This document shows positions 25,000-33,114 of a DNA stretch of 38,776 nucleotides, one piece after another (position 1 is the first letter of the stretch; the number at the start of each line of letters is the position of its first letter). The position numbers and the translations under genes are program-made. Below the pieces are notes generated by a model that ran no database searches, was not told where the DNA came from, and was given only the letters and a program-made list of their open reading frames with translations. Origin of the DNA: DATKMS01 sp041497995 (GTDB lineage Bacteria > Desulfobacterota > Binatia > HRBIN30). The stretch spans positions 1-38,776 of the forward strand of contig JBGQHM010000013.1 of assembly GCA_041497995.1 (NCBI GenBank), written 5' to 3'.

Positions 25000-25138
25000 G
25001 GCCGTTAACCCGAAGTAGACTTGTTCCGACGTGACTGCGAATTCTACGCGTTTCGTTGACCGCCTGGGGCGGGCCGTTCGCCGCCCCGGGCGCTCGTGTC
25101 ATACAGGTCGTCGCTGCCCTGTGCGTGACGGCGCGCGC

Positions 25139-26425
25139 ATGTTGACGTGCCGTTCCCTCCTCGTCGTCGGCGCAACTCTTCTTCTCTTCGGGAGCCCCGG
25201 TGCGCTGTTCGCCGCGTTGCCGATCCGGAACGACGGCGCGTCGAGCCTGGCAGCGGCGGACTTCAACGGCGATGGGAAGGCGGATCTGGCGATTGCCGAT
25301 CCCGCAGCCAACTCTGTCGCAATCTACATCCGACGAGCCGACGGGAGTTTCCCAGAGCAAGCGACGCTGTCGCTGCCGGCCGGAACCAAGGTGTCCGAGA
25401 CGACCGGGGCGGGCCATGTCGCTGTGGCTGCCGGCGACGTGAATCGTGACGGCAAGACTGACCTCGTTGTCGCCAGCAGCGTGGCGTCGCAGCTGTCGGT
25501 CTTTCTCGGACGCGGTGACGGGAGCTTCTTGGTACCCAGCATCGCACCGACGCTGCCCCTTCCCAACGCACTGGCGCTCGCTGATTTGAATAACGATGCG
25601 CGCGTCGACCTTGTCATTGTATCCCAGGGAACCAACAAGGTCGGCATTTGGTTTGGGAGCGGCGATGGCAGCTTCAAGAGGGGAGGGGAGTACGAAGCTG
25701 GTGCTCTGCCGACTAGTGTAGTCGTCGGTGATTTCGGAACGAACGAGACGGATGCGAAACGAGACGGCAAACTTGATCTTGCGGTAACCGCCACCGGCGA
25801 GGATGCCATCGCGCTGCTGTTTGGCGACGGCAGCGGTGCATTCAGTTCGCCCACAAAGCTGCTTGGCGCTGGAGCCACGGCAATCGTTGCGGCCGACCTG
25901 AATGGCGATGGCGTCATTGACTTGGCGACCGCCAACCCGAGCGAGGGTTTCCTCGGCGTGAGTATCGGAGTCGACCGCGGCACCCACGGAAGCTTCGGAG
26001 GGCAGAACAAGGCAATGAAGTTTGGTTCCGGATCGCGGCCCGTCGGGCTCATCGCGGCGGATTTCGACGCCGATGGGAGATTGGACGTGGCGGTCGCCGT
26101 GGAATCAACCATCACCAAGGAGAGTGGAGTTTATTTGCTTCTCAATCGTCCCAGACCGCGCATGCACATGGTCTTCTTCGACACACCACGGTTCTGCACG
26201 ACCGGAGGCCTGCCGGTCGCCGTTGCTACGGGTGAGTTCAAGGGGGCAGGGAGCGCCGTCGACATAGCCGTCGGCGACAAATCCTCCCATCGGATTTCAC
26301 TGCTGTTTGGTGACGGCGCGGGCGGGGTCGCAAACTGCGACGCACCGCAGCAGATTGGTCCGCGCCCGGAGCAGAAGCTCGTCGCCCCACCGCTCGCTAC
26401 GCAGGCAGGCAATAGGGTACTGTAG
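25139..26425 (+). CDS. Exported FG-GAP (VCBS) repeat protein C
   Basis: 428 residues from ATG 25139, where a Sec signal peptide begins (MLTCRSLLVVGATLLLFGSPGALFAAL); upstream in-frame GTG codons at 25121 and 25031 would place ~6-36 extra residues ahead of it. FG-GAP units with Ca-binding loops include AADFNGDGKADLAIAD (~39), GDVNRDGKTDLVVAS (~99), ADLNNDARVDLVIVS (~150), GDFGTNETDAKRDGKLDLAV (~198), ADLNGDGVIDLATAN (~252), ADFDADGRLDVAVAV (~304). It is a shorter paralogue of proteins A and B; the CTTGGLPVAVATGEF segment aligns with their conserved Cys segment. It starts 139 bp after the small exported protein and is followed at 32 bp by the Lgt homologue. Confidence 0.87.
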   Translation: MLTCRSLLVVGATLLLFGSPGALFAALPIRNDGASSLAAADFNGDGKADLAIADPAANSVAIYIRRADGSFPEQATLSLPAGTKVSETTGAGHVAVAAGDVNRDGKTDLVVASSVASQLSVFLGRGDGSFLVPSIAPTLPLPNALALADLNNDARVDLVIVSQGTNKVGIWFGSGDGSFKRGGEYEAGALPTSVVVGDFGTNETDAKRDGKLDLAVTATGEDAIALLFGDGSGAFSSPTKLLGAGATAIVAADLNGDGVIDLATANPSEGFLGVSIGVDRGTHGSFGGQNKAMKFGSGSRPVGLIAADFDADGRLDVAVAVESTITKESGVYLLLNRPRPRMHMVFFDTPRFCTTGGLPVAVATGEFKGAGSAVDIAVGDKSSHRISLLFGDGAGGVANCDAPQQIGPRPEQKLVAPPLATQAGNRVL

Positions 26426-26457
26426 CGTCGAATTCGACGGGCGCGTGAGGACAACGG

Positions 26458-27252
26458 ATGAAGCCGCAGCTATTCGGCGTTACCAGCTACTTCGTGCTGT
26501 GGGTCGTGGGTGCCGCGTGCGGCGTCTGGGCCGCGACTAACTTGTCGCGGCGTGCGGGACTGCCCACACGTCAGTCCTTTGTTGGCGCGTGCGCGCTGGC
26601 ATGCACGATCCTGGTGGGCTCCAAGGTGCTCTTCTTGATCGAGCACTGGGTGCTTCCGGTGGATGCACCCACTCTGTGGGGGCAGGAGCAGTTCCCCGAG
26701 TTGTTGCGCTACGGATTCCGGATTCCCGGTGGCATACTGCTCATGGCACCAGTCCTCCCGTTGCTGTGTCGACGCCTGCACTTGCCGACGCTGAGGTTTG
26801 CGGATGCGGTTTTGCCGGCGGTCGGCCTGGCGTTGGTCTTCATCCGCGTCGGGTGCCTCCTCAACGGCTGTTGCTTTGGTGCGGTCACCGATCTGCCGTT
26901 GGCGATGACTTTCCCCCCGACGGCCAGAGTGTACGAGTGGCAAGTTGGACACGGGTTGATCGCGGCTTCGGCGCCGCATACGCTTCCGGTGCATCCGCTG
27001 CAACTCTACTTTGTACTTCACGGCCTCGCGCTCTGCTTGCTCGGGCTGTGGTGGCAACGGCGGAAAAGCTTTGATGGCCAAGTGTGGATCAATTTCTACC
27101 TCGTCTTCTTCGGCGGCACATTCTTCCTGGAGTTTCTGCGTCCGCAGCCGTTGCGTCTGAACCTTCTTCTGGCTGCGGTGGTGGTAGCCATGACGGCGCT
27201 GCTCGAGCGGCGGCAGCGTCACGCTAGATTGGTGACTGTGCCGGCATCCTAG
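26458..27252 (+). CDS. Divergent Lgt-family membrane protein
   Basis: 264 residues, seven or so membrane helices, length usual for prolipoprotein diacylglyceryl transferase. Canonical Lgt moves diacylglycerol to the lipobox Cys. Recognisable here: IRVGCLLNGCCFG in the place of RIGNFINGELWG, VHPLQLYFVLHG for HPSQLYE, and FFLEFLRPQP for the end motif. Differences matter: the catalytic HGGL is RIPGGI (His lost), Asn and Glu of the signature are Cys, and the Arg of the final FRFxxEF motif is absent. The NGCC[FY]G form belongs to a known branch of Lgt-like proteins of uncertain role. ATG 26458 follows GAGGACAACG. In a tight run between FG-GAP C (32 bp) and the sulfatase-fold gene (24 bp). A real Lgt must exist elsewhere. 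Confidence 0.75.
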   Translation: MKPQLFGVTSYFVLWVVGAACGVWAATNLSRRAGLPTRQSFVGACALACTILVGSKVLFLIEHWVLPVDAPTLWGQEQFPELLRYGFRIPGGILLMAPVLPLLCRRLHLPTLRFADAVLPAVGLALVFIRVGCLLNGCCFGAVTDLPLAMTFPPTARVYEWQVGHGLIAASAPHTLPVHPLQLYFVLHGLALCLLGLWWQRRKSFDGQVWINFYLVFFGGTFFLEFLRPQPLRLNLLLAAVVVAMTALLERRQRHARLVTVPAS

Positions 27253-27276
27253 GCGCGGGGGCGCAGGTTCCGAGTT

Positions 27277-29223
27277 ATGCGGCACGTACGGCTCGCTACC
27301 TCAGTTGGTCTCACCGGTGGGTTCGTCCTCGGATGCCGTGAGGCGATCGTCTCGCTTCAGGCAAACGCCGCCGTGCAACCCGGAGACTATCTCTTGGTCT
27401 ACCTAGCGGTACCCATCCTTTGCTGGATGGGGCTGGGGACGCTCTTGCTCCTTCCGGTCGGACTGGCAGTCGCGAACTGGCGGCGCTCGCTGCCTCCGAC
27501 CGACGCGCTGTGGCTGTACGCAGTGGTGATCGCATTCGCCGGGTGCTTATCAGTCACGTTACCAGGCGTCGCATCAGTCGTTGAGCTCTTGCGGGGCGTC
27601 GGAATGCCGGTTGGCCTCTCGCTCAACGTTTTGCTGTGGGGGTTGGCGGTCGGGCTCGCAATCGCCGTGGCCGCGCTCGCCAGCGCGTCCGCTGCATCGG
27701 TGGCGCCGCTTGCGGGCCCGTCGCTGCGCTACGTCACGCGTGCGGTGGTGGTTGTGGGGCTCCTCCTTCTGTGGCCCGTTGGTCGATTTCTTGTGACTGA
27801 CTGGAAATGGGACCCGCGCCCCAGTCATGCCGCAGTGAGCCCGACAGACGCACCGAATGTGCTGCTGATCTCCATCGACACGCTGCGCGCGGATCACCTC
27901 GGCAGCTACGGGGATGACCACGCCCTGACCCCGGCGCTCGACGGCCTTGCCAATCAGGGGGTCTTGTTTCAACGAGCCATTACGTCATCGCCATGGACCT
28001 TGCCCGCCATGGCGTCCCTCTTCACCGCGTTGTATCCACGGCATCACGGCGCGGGGGCCATCACCAACGGGCGCACACCGCTCGGACGTTCTGCGCTGCC
28101 CGCGCACTCGTGGACGATGGCCGTCGCGTTGCACCAGGCCGGCTATCGAACCCACGGGATCGTCAGCAACCCGTACCTGGCGTTGCGCTACGGATTCGGT
28201 GATGGGTTCGATACCTATGAAAACGTGACGATCGAGTCAGAAGCCTTCCTGGCGTTCTCCAATACAACAGCTCTGCGGCTGGTGCAGTGGGCGTGGCCGG
28301 GTGCCGTGATCGGTGACCGCGGAGAGACGGTGAGCCAGCGCGCAGTTGATTGGCTCAACGAGGTCGCTACCGACCGCCCGTTCCTTCTCTGGCTGCACTA
28401 TATCGACCCACATCCACCCTACAGCCACCCAGGTACGACGACACACAAGAGCATGCGTGGCGACCTATCTTTCCGGTCTTCGACGGGGGACGAGGGTGGC
28501 GTGATGCTCACGTCGCCCGATGTGGCGCGGCTGCGCAGCGGTGAAATTCTCCTGAACGCAGCGCAGAAGGATGCCGTTCATGAGCTCTACCGCAACGAAG
28601 TGCGCAGCGTGGATGCCGCGGTCGCGACGGTGCTCGATGCGCTGGAGCGCAACGGCCTGCGGGACCGAACCATCGTGGTCGTCGTGGGTGACCACGGTGA
28701 GGAATTTTGGGAGCACGACGGGGTCGAGCACGGTCGGACGGTGTACGACGAAGTCGTGCGTGTCCCGCTGTTGATGCGCTGGCCGGGTCGGTTGCCTGCC
28801 GGCCGCGCAGTCGACCCCGTGGTGCGGATCACCGACGTGGCTCCAACGATCCTCGACTTGCTGGGCATCGCGGTTCCGCCACAGCGCGACGGCGAGACGC
28901 TCCTGCCGCTCGTGCGCGGCGAACCGGCTGCTCCCCGCGTCGCGCTCACGGAGAACATGCTCTTTGCCGAGCCACGCGTCGGGCTGCGCACCTACGACCG
29001 CAAATATGTCCATTGGGAGAGTGGGAAGGAGGAGGTCTACGACCTGCACGAGGATCCGCGCGAACGCCGCGACCTTGCGGTGATCGACGGGATCGCGCGC
29101 CCATTGCAGTTGCTGTTCGCTGAGGTGGAGGGTCACGGGACCGTACTCCGACCGCACAGCGGATCCTCCGCACCCAACACGGCCGCCGCCGAGGCATTGC
29201 GCAGCCTCGGGTATGTAAACTAA
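27277..29223 (+). CDS. Membrane-anchored sulfatase-fold protein (Thr-type)
   Basis: 648 residues. About five membrane helices (residues ~5-175) precede a periplasmic alkaline-phosphatase/sulfatase domain (~190-620), the layout of LtaS and phosphoethanolamine/phosphoglycerol transferases. Metal and active-site features: LLISIDTLRADHLGSYG (Asp201), the nucleophile segment PWTLPAMASLFTALYP with Thr241 where sulfatases have Cys or Ser (C/S-x-P-x-R), LHYIDPHPPY (~374), and VVVVGDHGEEFWEHDGVEHG (Asp472, His473). Thr as nucleophile is found in LtaS-type phosphotransferases, so this may transfer a phospho-group to a surface glycan, lipid or protein rather than cleave sulfate. Its C-terminal region includes YDLHEDPRERRDLA, common in sulfatases. 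Last gene of the FG-GAP run. Confidence 0.85.
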   Translation: MRHVRLATSVGLTGGFVLGCREAIVSLQANAAVQPGDYLLVYLAVPILCWMGLGTLLLLPVGLAVANWRRSLPPTDALWLYAVVIAFAGCLSVTLPGVASVVELLRGVGMPVGLSLNVLLWGLAVGLAIAVAALASASAASVAPLAGPSLRYVTRAVVVVGLLLLWPVGRFLVTDWKWDPRPSHAAVSPTDAPNVLLISIDTLRADHLGSYGDDHALTPALDGLANQGVLFQRAITSSPWTLPAMASLFTALYPRHHGAGAITNGRTPLGRSALPAHSWTMAVALHQAGYRTHGIVSNPYLALRYGFGDGFDTYENVTIESEAFLAFSNTTALRLVQWAWPGAVIGDRGETVSQRAVDWLNEVATDRPFLLWLHYIDPHPPYSHPGTTTHKSMRGDLSFRSSTGDEGGVMLTSPDVARLRSGEILLNAAQKDAVHELYRNEVRSVDAAVATVLDALERNGLRDRTIVVVVGDHGEEFWEHDGVEHGRTVYDEVVRVPLLMRWPGRLPAGRAVDPVVRITDVAPTILDLLGIAVPPQRDGETLLPLVRGEPAAPRVALTENMLFAEPRVGLRTYDRKYVHWESGKEEVYDLHEDPRERRDLAVIDGIARPLQLLFAEVEGHGTVLRPHSGSSAPNTAAAEALRSLGYVN

Positions 29224-29251
29224 CACCCCTCGCACGCATCGAACCGCCACG

Positions 29252-29279
29252 CGATCCAGCGTCCACGCACGTTGGATCG
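29252..29279 (+). terminator. Hairpin after the sulfatase-fold gene
   Basis: CGATCCA (29252-29258) and TGGATCG (29273-29279) form a perfect 7-bp stem around a 14-nt loop, 29 nt after the stop. No T-run follows, so it is at best a weak or Rho-assisted terminator for the run of genes that ends here. Confidence 0.3.
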
Positions 29280-29336
29280 TCGCTGCCCGTACACTCAATT
29301 GTCTTAGCGGGGGTGCTGTGTTAGCGTCCCTTCTCT

Positions 29337-30320
29337 ATGCCATCACATGACGGAATGTTTGCGTCCATTGAGGACGTCATCGAACGCTTCGGCGCGCAGC
29401 GCTACATCTGCAACCGGCGCATCGCAACGGTGGTCTATCTGGCGAATCATCTGGGGAAGCCGATTCTCGTTGAAGGGCCGGCGGGGGTGGGCAAGACCGA
29501 GCTGGCGAAGGTGGTGGCGAGCGCGCTCGGGCATGAGCTGATCCGCCTGCAGTGCTACGAGGGCCTCGATGAGGCGAAGGCGCTCTATGAGTGGGAGTAC
29601 GCCAAGCAGTTGCTCTATACGCAGATCCTCAAGGACAAGATCAGCGAAGTGATCGGCGGCTCCAAGTCGCTCAAGGAGGCGGTGGACAAGATCGCCAGCG
29701 AAGACGACGTCTTCTTCTCCGAGCGCTTCATCTTGCCGCGCCCGCTGTTGCGGGCCATCTCTTCGCCCGCCCCATCGGTCCTCCTGATTGATGAGATCGA
29801 TAAGGCGGACACCGAGTTTGAGGCATTCCTCCTCGAGGTGCTGAGCGACTTCCAGGTCAGCGTTCCGGAATTGGGGACGCTGCGGGCCAAGCACATTCCG
29901 TTGGTCGTGCTCACCAGCAACAACGCCCGCGAAATGTCGGACGCGCTGAAGCGACGCTGCCTGCACCTGTACATCGACTTCCCGGCGGCCAGCCAGGAGC
30001 TCGAGATCGTCCGCCTGAAGGTGCCGGATATCTCCGACACGTTGGCGCAAGAGGTCGTCAACGTCGTGCAACGCATCCGCCAGCTTGATCTCAAGAAGAC
30101 GCCGTCGATCAGCGAGACGCTCGATTGGGCCAAGGCGCTGACGCTGCTGAACGCCGACCGCCTTGATGAGCACATCGTCAACGATACGTTGAATACGATC
30201 CTCAAATACGAAGGCGATATCCGCAAAGCCCAAGACGAGTTGAAGGACTATCTGCAGAAGCAGAAGGCGAAGCGGCCGGATGCCGAGGCGGTCGAGAGCG
30301 ACAAGGACCTCCTCCACTGA
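29337..30320 (+). CDS. MoxR-family AAA+ ATPase
   Basis: 327 residues. AAA+ domain with Walker A GPAGVGKTE (47-55), Walker B VLLIDEIDKA (148-157), sensor LVVLTSNNAREMSDALKRRCLHLYIDFP, and the LEVLSDFQVSVPELGTLRAKH segment typical of the family. MoxR ATPases work with VWA proteins as chaperones that insert metals or assemble multi-subunit enzymes. This one lies 9 bp upstream of a CoxE-like VWA gene, a standard MoxR-VWA pair. The C-terminal ~60 residues are helical. The client complex cannot be told: no CO dehydrogenase or other metalloenzyme genes are in the window. Antisense ORFs over this gene were ignored because they lack any family match. Confidence 0.93.
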   Translation: MPSHDGMFASIEDVIERFGAQRYICNRRIATVVYLANHLGKPILVEGPAGVGKTELAKVVASALGHELIRLQCYEGLDEAKALYEWEYAKQLLYTQILKDKISEVIGGSKSLKEAVDKIASEDDVFFSERFILPRPLLRAISSPAPSVLLIDEIDKADTEFEAFLLEVLSDFQVSVPELGTLRAKHIPLVVLTSNNAREMSDALKRRCLHLYIDFPAASQELEIVRLKVPDISDTLAQEVVNVVQRIRQLDLKKTPSISETLDWAKALTLLNADRLDEHIVNDTLNTILKYEGDIRKAQDELKDYLQKQKAKRPDAEAVESDKDLLH

Positions 30321-30329
30321 CGCCACGGC

Positions 30330-31739
30330 ATGGACGACAAGATCATCGAGTTCACCGGGCTGCTGCGGCAGAACGGCCTGCGCGTGTCGATGGCGGAGAA
30401 CATCGACAGCTTCCACGCCCTTGAGCTGCTCGGTTTCGGCGATCGCAACGTGTTCAAAGACGCGTTGCGCGCCACGATGGTGAAGCGCGCAGTCGACGCC
30501 GGCACCTACGACGAGATCTTCGACCTCTACTTCACCGGCCTCGGCGAGATCATCAAGAGCAGCGCCGCATCGTTGATGGGGCAGATGCAGCTCAGCGAGG
30601 CGGACTTCCAGCGGCTGCTCGACTCGCTCGCCAAGATCCTGGAGGACCTCGACGTCAATCTGTCGGAGATGGCGCAGTTCCTCCTGAGCAACAACACCGG
30701 GCAGATGGAGAAGATGCTGCGTGAGGCGGCGCAGTCCGCGCAGCTGCAGAACATCCAGCGGTCGTTCCAGGAAGGGCGTTACAGTCACGCCATGGCGCAG
30801 ACGCTCGGGCTCGGTGCGCTGGCGGAGGAACTCGACGCGCTCAAGCAACGCCTCGACGAGGCAGATATGGATCCGGCGTTGCGCGATCAGCTGCAACGGC
30901 TGATCGCGAAGCGGCTGCAGGATCTCACCGACATGATCAAGCGCGCCGTGCGCGCCGAGCTAGAGAAGCAGGATCATACGCTGCGCGAGAACCAGCGCAT
31001 GCAGAGTCTGGCCGAGAAGAGCTTTTACTATCTGTCGGAGGACGAGATCCGCCGCATGAAGGAAGCAGTGGCGAAGCTCGCGGAGCGCCTCAAGAACGTC
31101 GTCGCGATCCGGCGCCGCCAAGCCAAACGCGGCAAGTTCGACTTGAAGGATACGTTGCGCAAGAACCTGCAGTACGGCGGCGTACCGTTCAAGATCCAAT
31201 TCGATCGCAAGGTGCGCGACAAGCCGCAGGTCATCGTGCTGTGCGATGTCTCCGACTCGGTGCGCAACGTCTCACGCTTCATGCTGCAATTCGTCTACTC
31301 GCTCCAGGACCTCTACTCGCGCGTCCGCAGCTTCATTTTCGTCAGCGACGTCGGCGAGACCACGCAGCTGTTCGAGGAGCAGGAGATCAACGAGGCCATC
31401 GAGCAATCGCTCACCGGCAGCATCATCAACGTGTTTGCGCACTCCGACTTCGGCCGCGCTTTCCGCAGCTTCCACCGCGACTACATCGCGGCGGTCAACA
31501 ACAAGACGACGGTGATCGTTCTCGGCGACGCCCGCAACAATTACAACCTGCCGCACGAGTGGGTGTTGAAGGAGATTCGCCAGCGCGCCAAGCAGCTCAT
31601 CTGGCTGAATCCGGAAAACAAACTCACCTGGGGATTCGGCGACAGCGAGATGGATCGCTACTTGCCGTACTGCGATATCGTCGAGGAATGCCGCAATCTA
31701 AATCAGTTGTACCGCGTCATCGATCGCCTCGTCCGCTGA
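30330..31739 (+). CDS. VWA domain protein, CoxE-like
   Basis: 469 residues. Helical N-terminal two-thirds (~1-290) rich in charged residues (DDKIIEFTGLLRQNGLRVSMAENIDSFHALELLG..., which matches the usual start of CoxE/YehP-type proteins), then a C-terminal von Willebrand factor A domain. Its MIDAS motif is DVSDS (Asp306, Ser308, Ser310), in PQVIVLCDVSDSVRNVSRFMLQ. The later GDARNNY matches the third MIDAS region of CoxE proteins, and NPENKLTWGFGDSEMDRYLPYCD follows. It is partner to the MoxR ATPase 9 bp upstream, so the two act together, presumably in maturation of another complex. Cytoplasmic; no signal peptide. Confidence 0.93.
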   Translation: MDDKIIEFTGLLRQNGLRVSMAENIDSFHALELLGFGDRNVFKDALRATMVKRAVDAGTYDEIFDLYFTGLGEIIKSSAASLMGQMQLSEADFQRLLDSLAKILEDLDVNLSEMAQFLLSNNTGQMEKMLREAAQSAQLQNIQRSFQEGRYSHAMAQTLGLGALAEELDALKQRLDEADMDPALRDQLQRLIAKRLQDLTDMIKRAVRAELEKQDHTLRENQRMQSLAEKSFYYLSEDEIRRMKEAVAKLAERLKNVVAIRRRQAKRGKFDLKDTLRKNLQYGGVPFKIQFDRKVRDKPQVIVLCDVSDSVRNVSRFMLQFVYSLQDLYSRVRSFIFVSDVGETTQLFEEQEINEAIEQSLTGSIINVFAHSDFGRAFRSFHRDYIAAVNNKTTVIVLGDARNNYNLPHEWVLKEIRQRAKQLIWLNPENKLTWGFGDSEMDRYLPYCDIVEECRNLNQLYRVIDRLVR

Positions 31740-31809
31740 CGGGGAAAGGGATTGACCTCCCGAAACGTTTCTGGGCAGAATAACTTCAAATGCCGGTCGG
31801 GAGTGCTTC

Positions 31810-32325
31810 ATGAGCCTTGAGAATTCCATTTTAATGAGCGTTGGCGGGCTCACGCTCGACCCGGTGACGAAGACACCGATTGTCATCCTGAAGGATCGCG
31901 ACAACAAGCTGAACCTGCCGATTTGGATCGGGTTACTCGAGGCGACGGCGATGGCCACCGAGCTCGAGGGCATCAAGATGGCGCGTCCGATGACGCACGA
32001 TTTGTTGCGCAACATGCTCGATGAGCTCGGCGCCACCGTCGAGTGTATCGAGATCACCGACTTGAAAGACAATACATACTTCGCGCTCATCCATCTGCTG
32101 ATCAACGGTGCCCGTCGCACCATCGACTCGCGCCCGAGCGACGCCATCTCGTTGGCGCTGCGCACCAAAAGTCCCATCTACGTCGACAAACGCGTCATCG
32201 AAACGTCGAGCGTCCTGCAGCAGAGCGAGGAAGCGAACGACAACAACCTCTCCAACGTCTCGCGCGACAAGTGGGCCGAGATCCTCGAGAAGATGTCGCC
32301 GGACGACTTCAAGTACAAGATGTGA
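31810..32325 (+). CDS. Bifunctional nuclease family protein (BFN/DUF151)
   Basis: 171 residues. Residues ~1-135 are the DUF151/BFN domain: VGGLTLDPVTKTPIVILKDRDNKLNLPIWIGLLEATAMATELEGIKMARPMTHDLLRNMLDELGA, then the conserved IDSRPSDAISLALRTKSPIYVDKRVIE. Some family members in plants and archaea have been reported to have DNase and RNase activity; most bacterial members are uncharacterised, and the TATA-box-like fold is known from a structure. The C-terminal ~35 residues are helical (KWAEILEKMSPDDFKYKM). It follows the VWA gene by 70 bp and precedes the TPR membrane protein by 59 bp, with a hairpin in the latter gap. Confidence 0.92.
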   Translation: MSLENSILMSVGGLTLDPVTKTPIVILKDRDNKLNLPIWIGLLEATAMATELEGIKMARPMTHDLLRNMLDELGATVECIEITDLKDNTYFALIHLLINGARRTIDSRPSDAISLALRTKSPIYVDKRVIETSSVLQQSEEANDNNLSNVSRDKWAEILEKMSPDDFKYKM

Positions 32326-32332
32326 TTCACCC

Positions 32333-32353
32333 TCCCAGCCGACGCGGCTGGGA
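32333..32353 (+). promoter_or_regulatory. Perfect 9-bp hairpin between BFN and TPR genes
   Basis: TCCCAGCCG and CGGCTGGGA pair fully around an ACG loop, starting 7 nt after the BFN stop. There is no T-run, so it may be an mRNA-stabilising or processing hairpin, a partial (Rho-assisted) terminator, or a protein site in front of the next gene. Confidence 0.5.
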
Positions 32354-32384
32354 CCACTACATCCACCAATCGAGATCGGAGCAC

Positions 32385-33050
32385 ATGGCACGCCAACGCT
32401 TTCGTCGGAAAGACCTCAAACGTCCAGATGAGTTCGTCTCCCGCGGTCGCGACTTCATCTCGTGGGCAGGCGACAACATGCAGACCCTGTACTGGGCCAT
32501 CGGCGGTTTCGCCGTCGCCATCGTGGCGGTCGCCGGATTCTTTTCGCTACGCACTGCACGTGTGCGGCAAGCTAACGAAGATCTGGCCGTAGCGGTCACC
32601 GCATTCCAGTCCGGGCGCTACACGGAAGCCGCCGGCCAACTTGCCAGCGTAGCCGACCGGTGGCAGTCCACGCCGATCGGTCGCATCGCGGCACTCTACG
32701 CCGCGGAGGCCGACGTGGAGGCCAACAACGTCGACGCTGCGAGCACGCGGCTCCACGACGCGGTTGCCGCAGGGGCGCCGGCGCCGTACCTCCAGCAGCA
32801 GGCGTTCGTCGATCTCGCGTTTGTCCTCGAACGCAAGGGCGACTTCGCGGCCGCCGCGGAGCAGTACGCGCTCGGGGCCGGCATGGAAGGCCCGTACACA
32901 GCAACCGCAATCCTCGGCGAAGCCCGCTGTCGCGAACAAGCAGGGGAGAAGGACAAAGCGCGCACTCTCTATGAACGCTTTGTCCGGGAGTTCTCCCAGG
33001 CGCCAGAGACCGAGCTGGTGCAAGCGAAGATCGCTGCGCTCAAGGGCTAG
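32385..33050 (+). CDS. TPR membrane protein, YfgM/TPR_21-like
   Basis: 221 residues from ATG 32385, with GGAG upstream; the longer frame starts inside the BFN gene. A basic N-terminus (MARQRFRRKDLKRPDE) is followed by one membrane helix at ~33-58 (TLYWAIGGFAVAIVAVAGFF) and then a periplasmic helical domain (~60-221) of TPR-like repeats (AVTAFQSGRYTEAAGQLASVADRW, LQQQAFVDLAFVLERKGDFAAAAEQYALGAG, GEARCREQAGEKDKARTLYERFVREF). This topology matches the YfgM / tetratricopeptide-21 family, periplasmic partners of SecYEG or of BamB-type chaperones. Last gene before the accessory insert. Confidence 0.85.
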   Translation: MARQRFRRKDLKRPDEFVSRGRDFISWAGDNMQTLYWAIGGFAVAIVAVAGFFSLRTARVRQANEDLAVAVTAFQSGRYTEAAGQLASVADRWQSTPIGRIAALYAAEADVEANNVDAASTRLHDAVAAGAPAPYLQQQAFVDLAFVLERKGDFAAAAEQYALGAGMEGPYTATAILGEARCREQAGEKDKARTLYERFVREFSQAPETELVQAKIAALKG

Positions 33051-33054
33051 CGCG

Positions 33055-33063
33055 CATTACACT
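33055..33063 (+). repeat. Left copy of a 9-bp direct repeat flanking the accessory insert
   Basis: CATTACACT, 5 bp after the stop of the TPR gene. The same 9-mer, in the same orientation, is at 35501-35509. The segment between them holds all the accessory genes. May be a target or attachment duplication, or chance. Confidence 0.3.
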
Positions 33064-33114
33064 GGCGATTTTGTTGGTATTGACACCCAGCTAAATCCTC
33101 GCTATAAGGAAAGC

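Noticed and set aside
29343..30896. 517-residue minus-strand ORF opposite the MoxR and VWA genes
   Set aside because: High GC codon bias leaves the antisense frame open; the product is low-complexity Leu/Arg/Val-rich with no motif, while the plus strand has clear AAA+ and VWA motifs.
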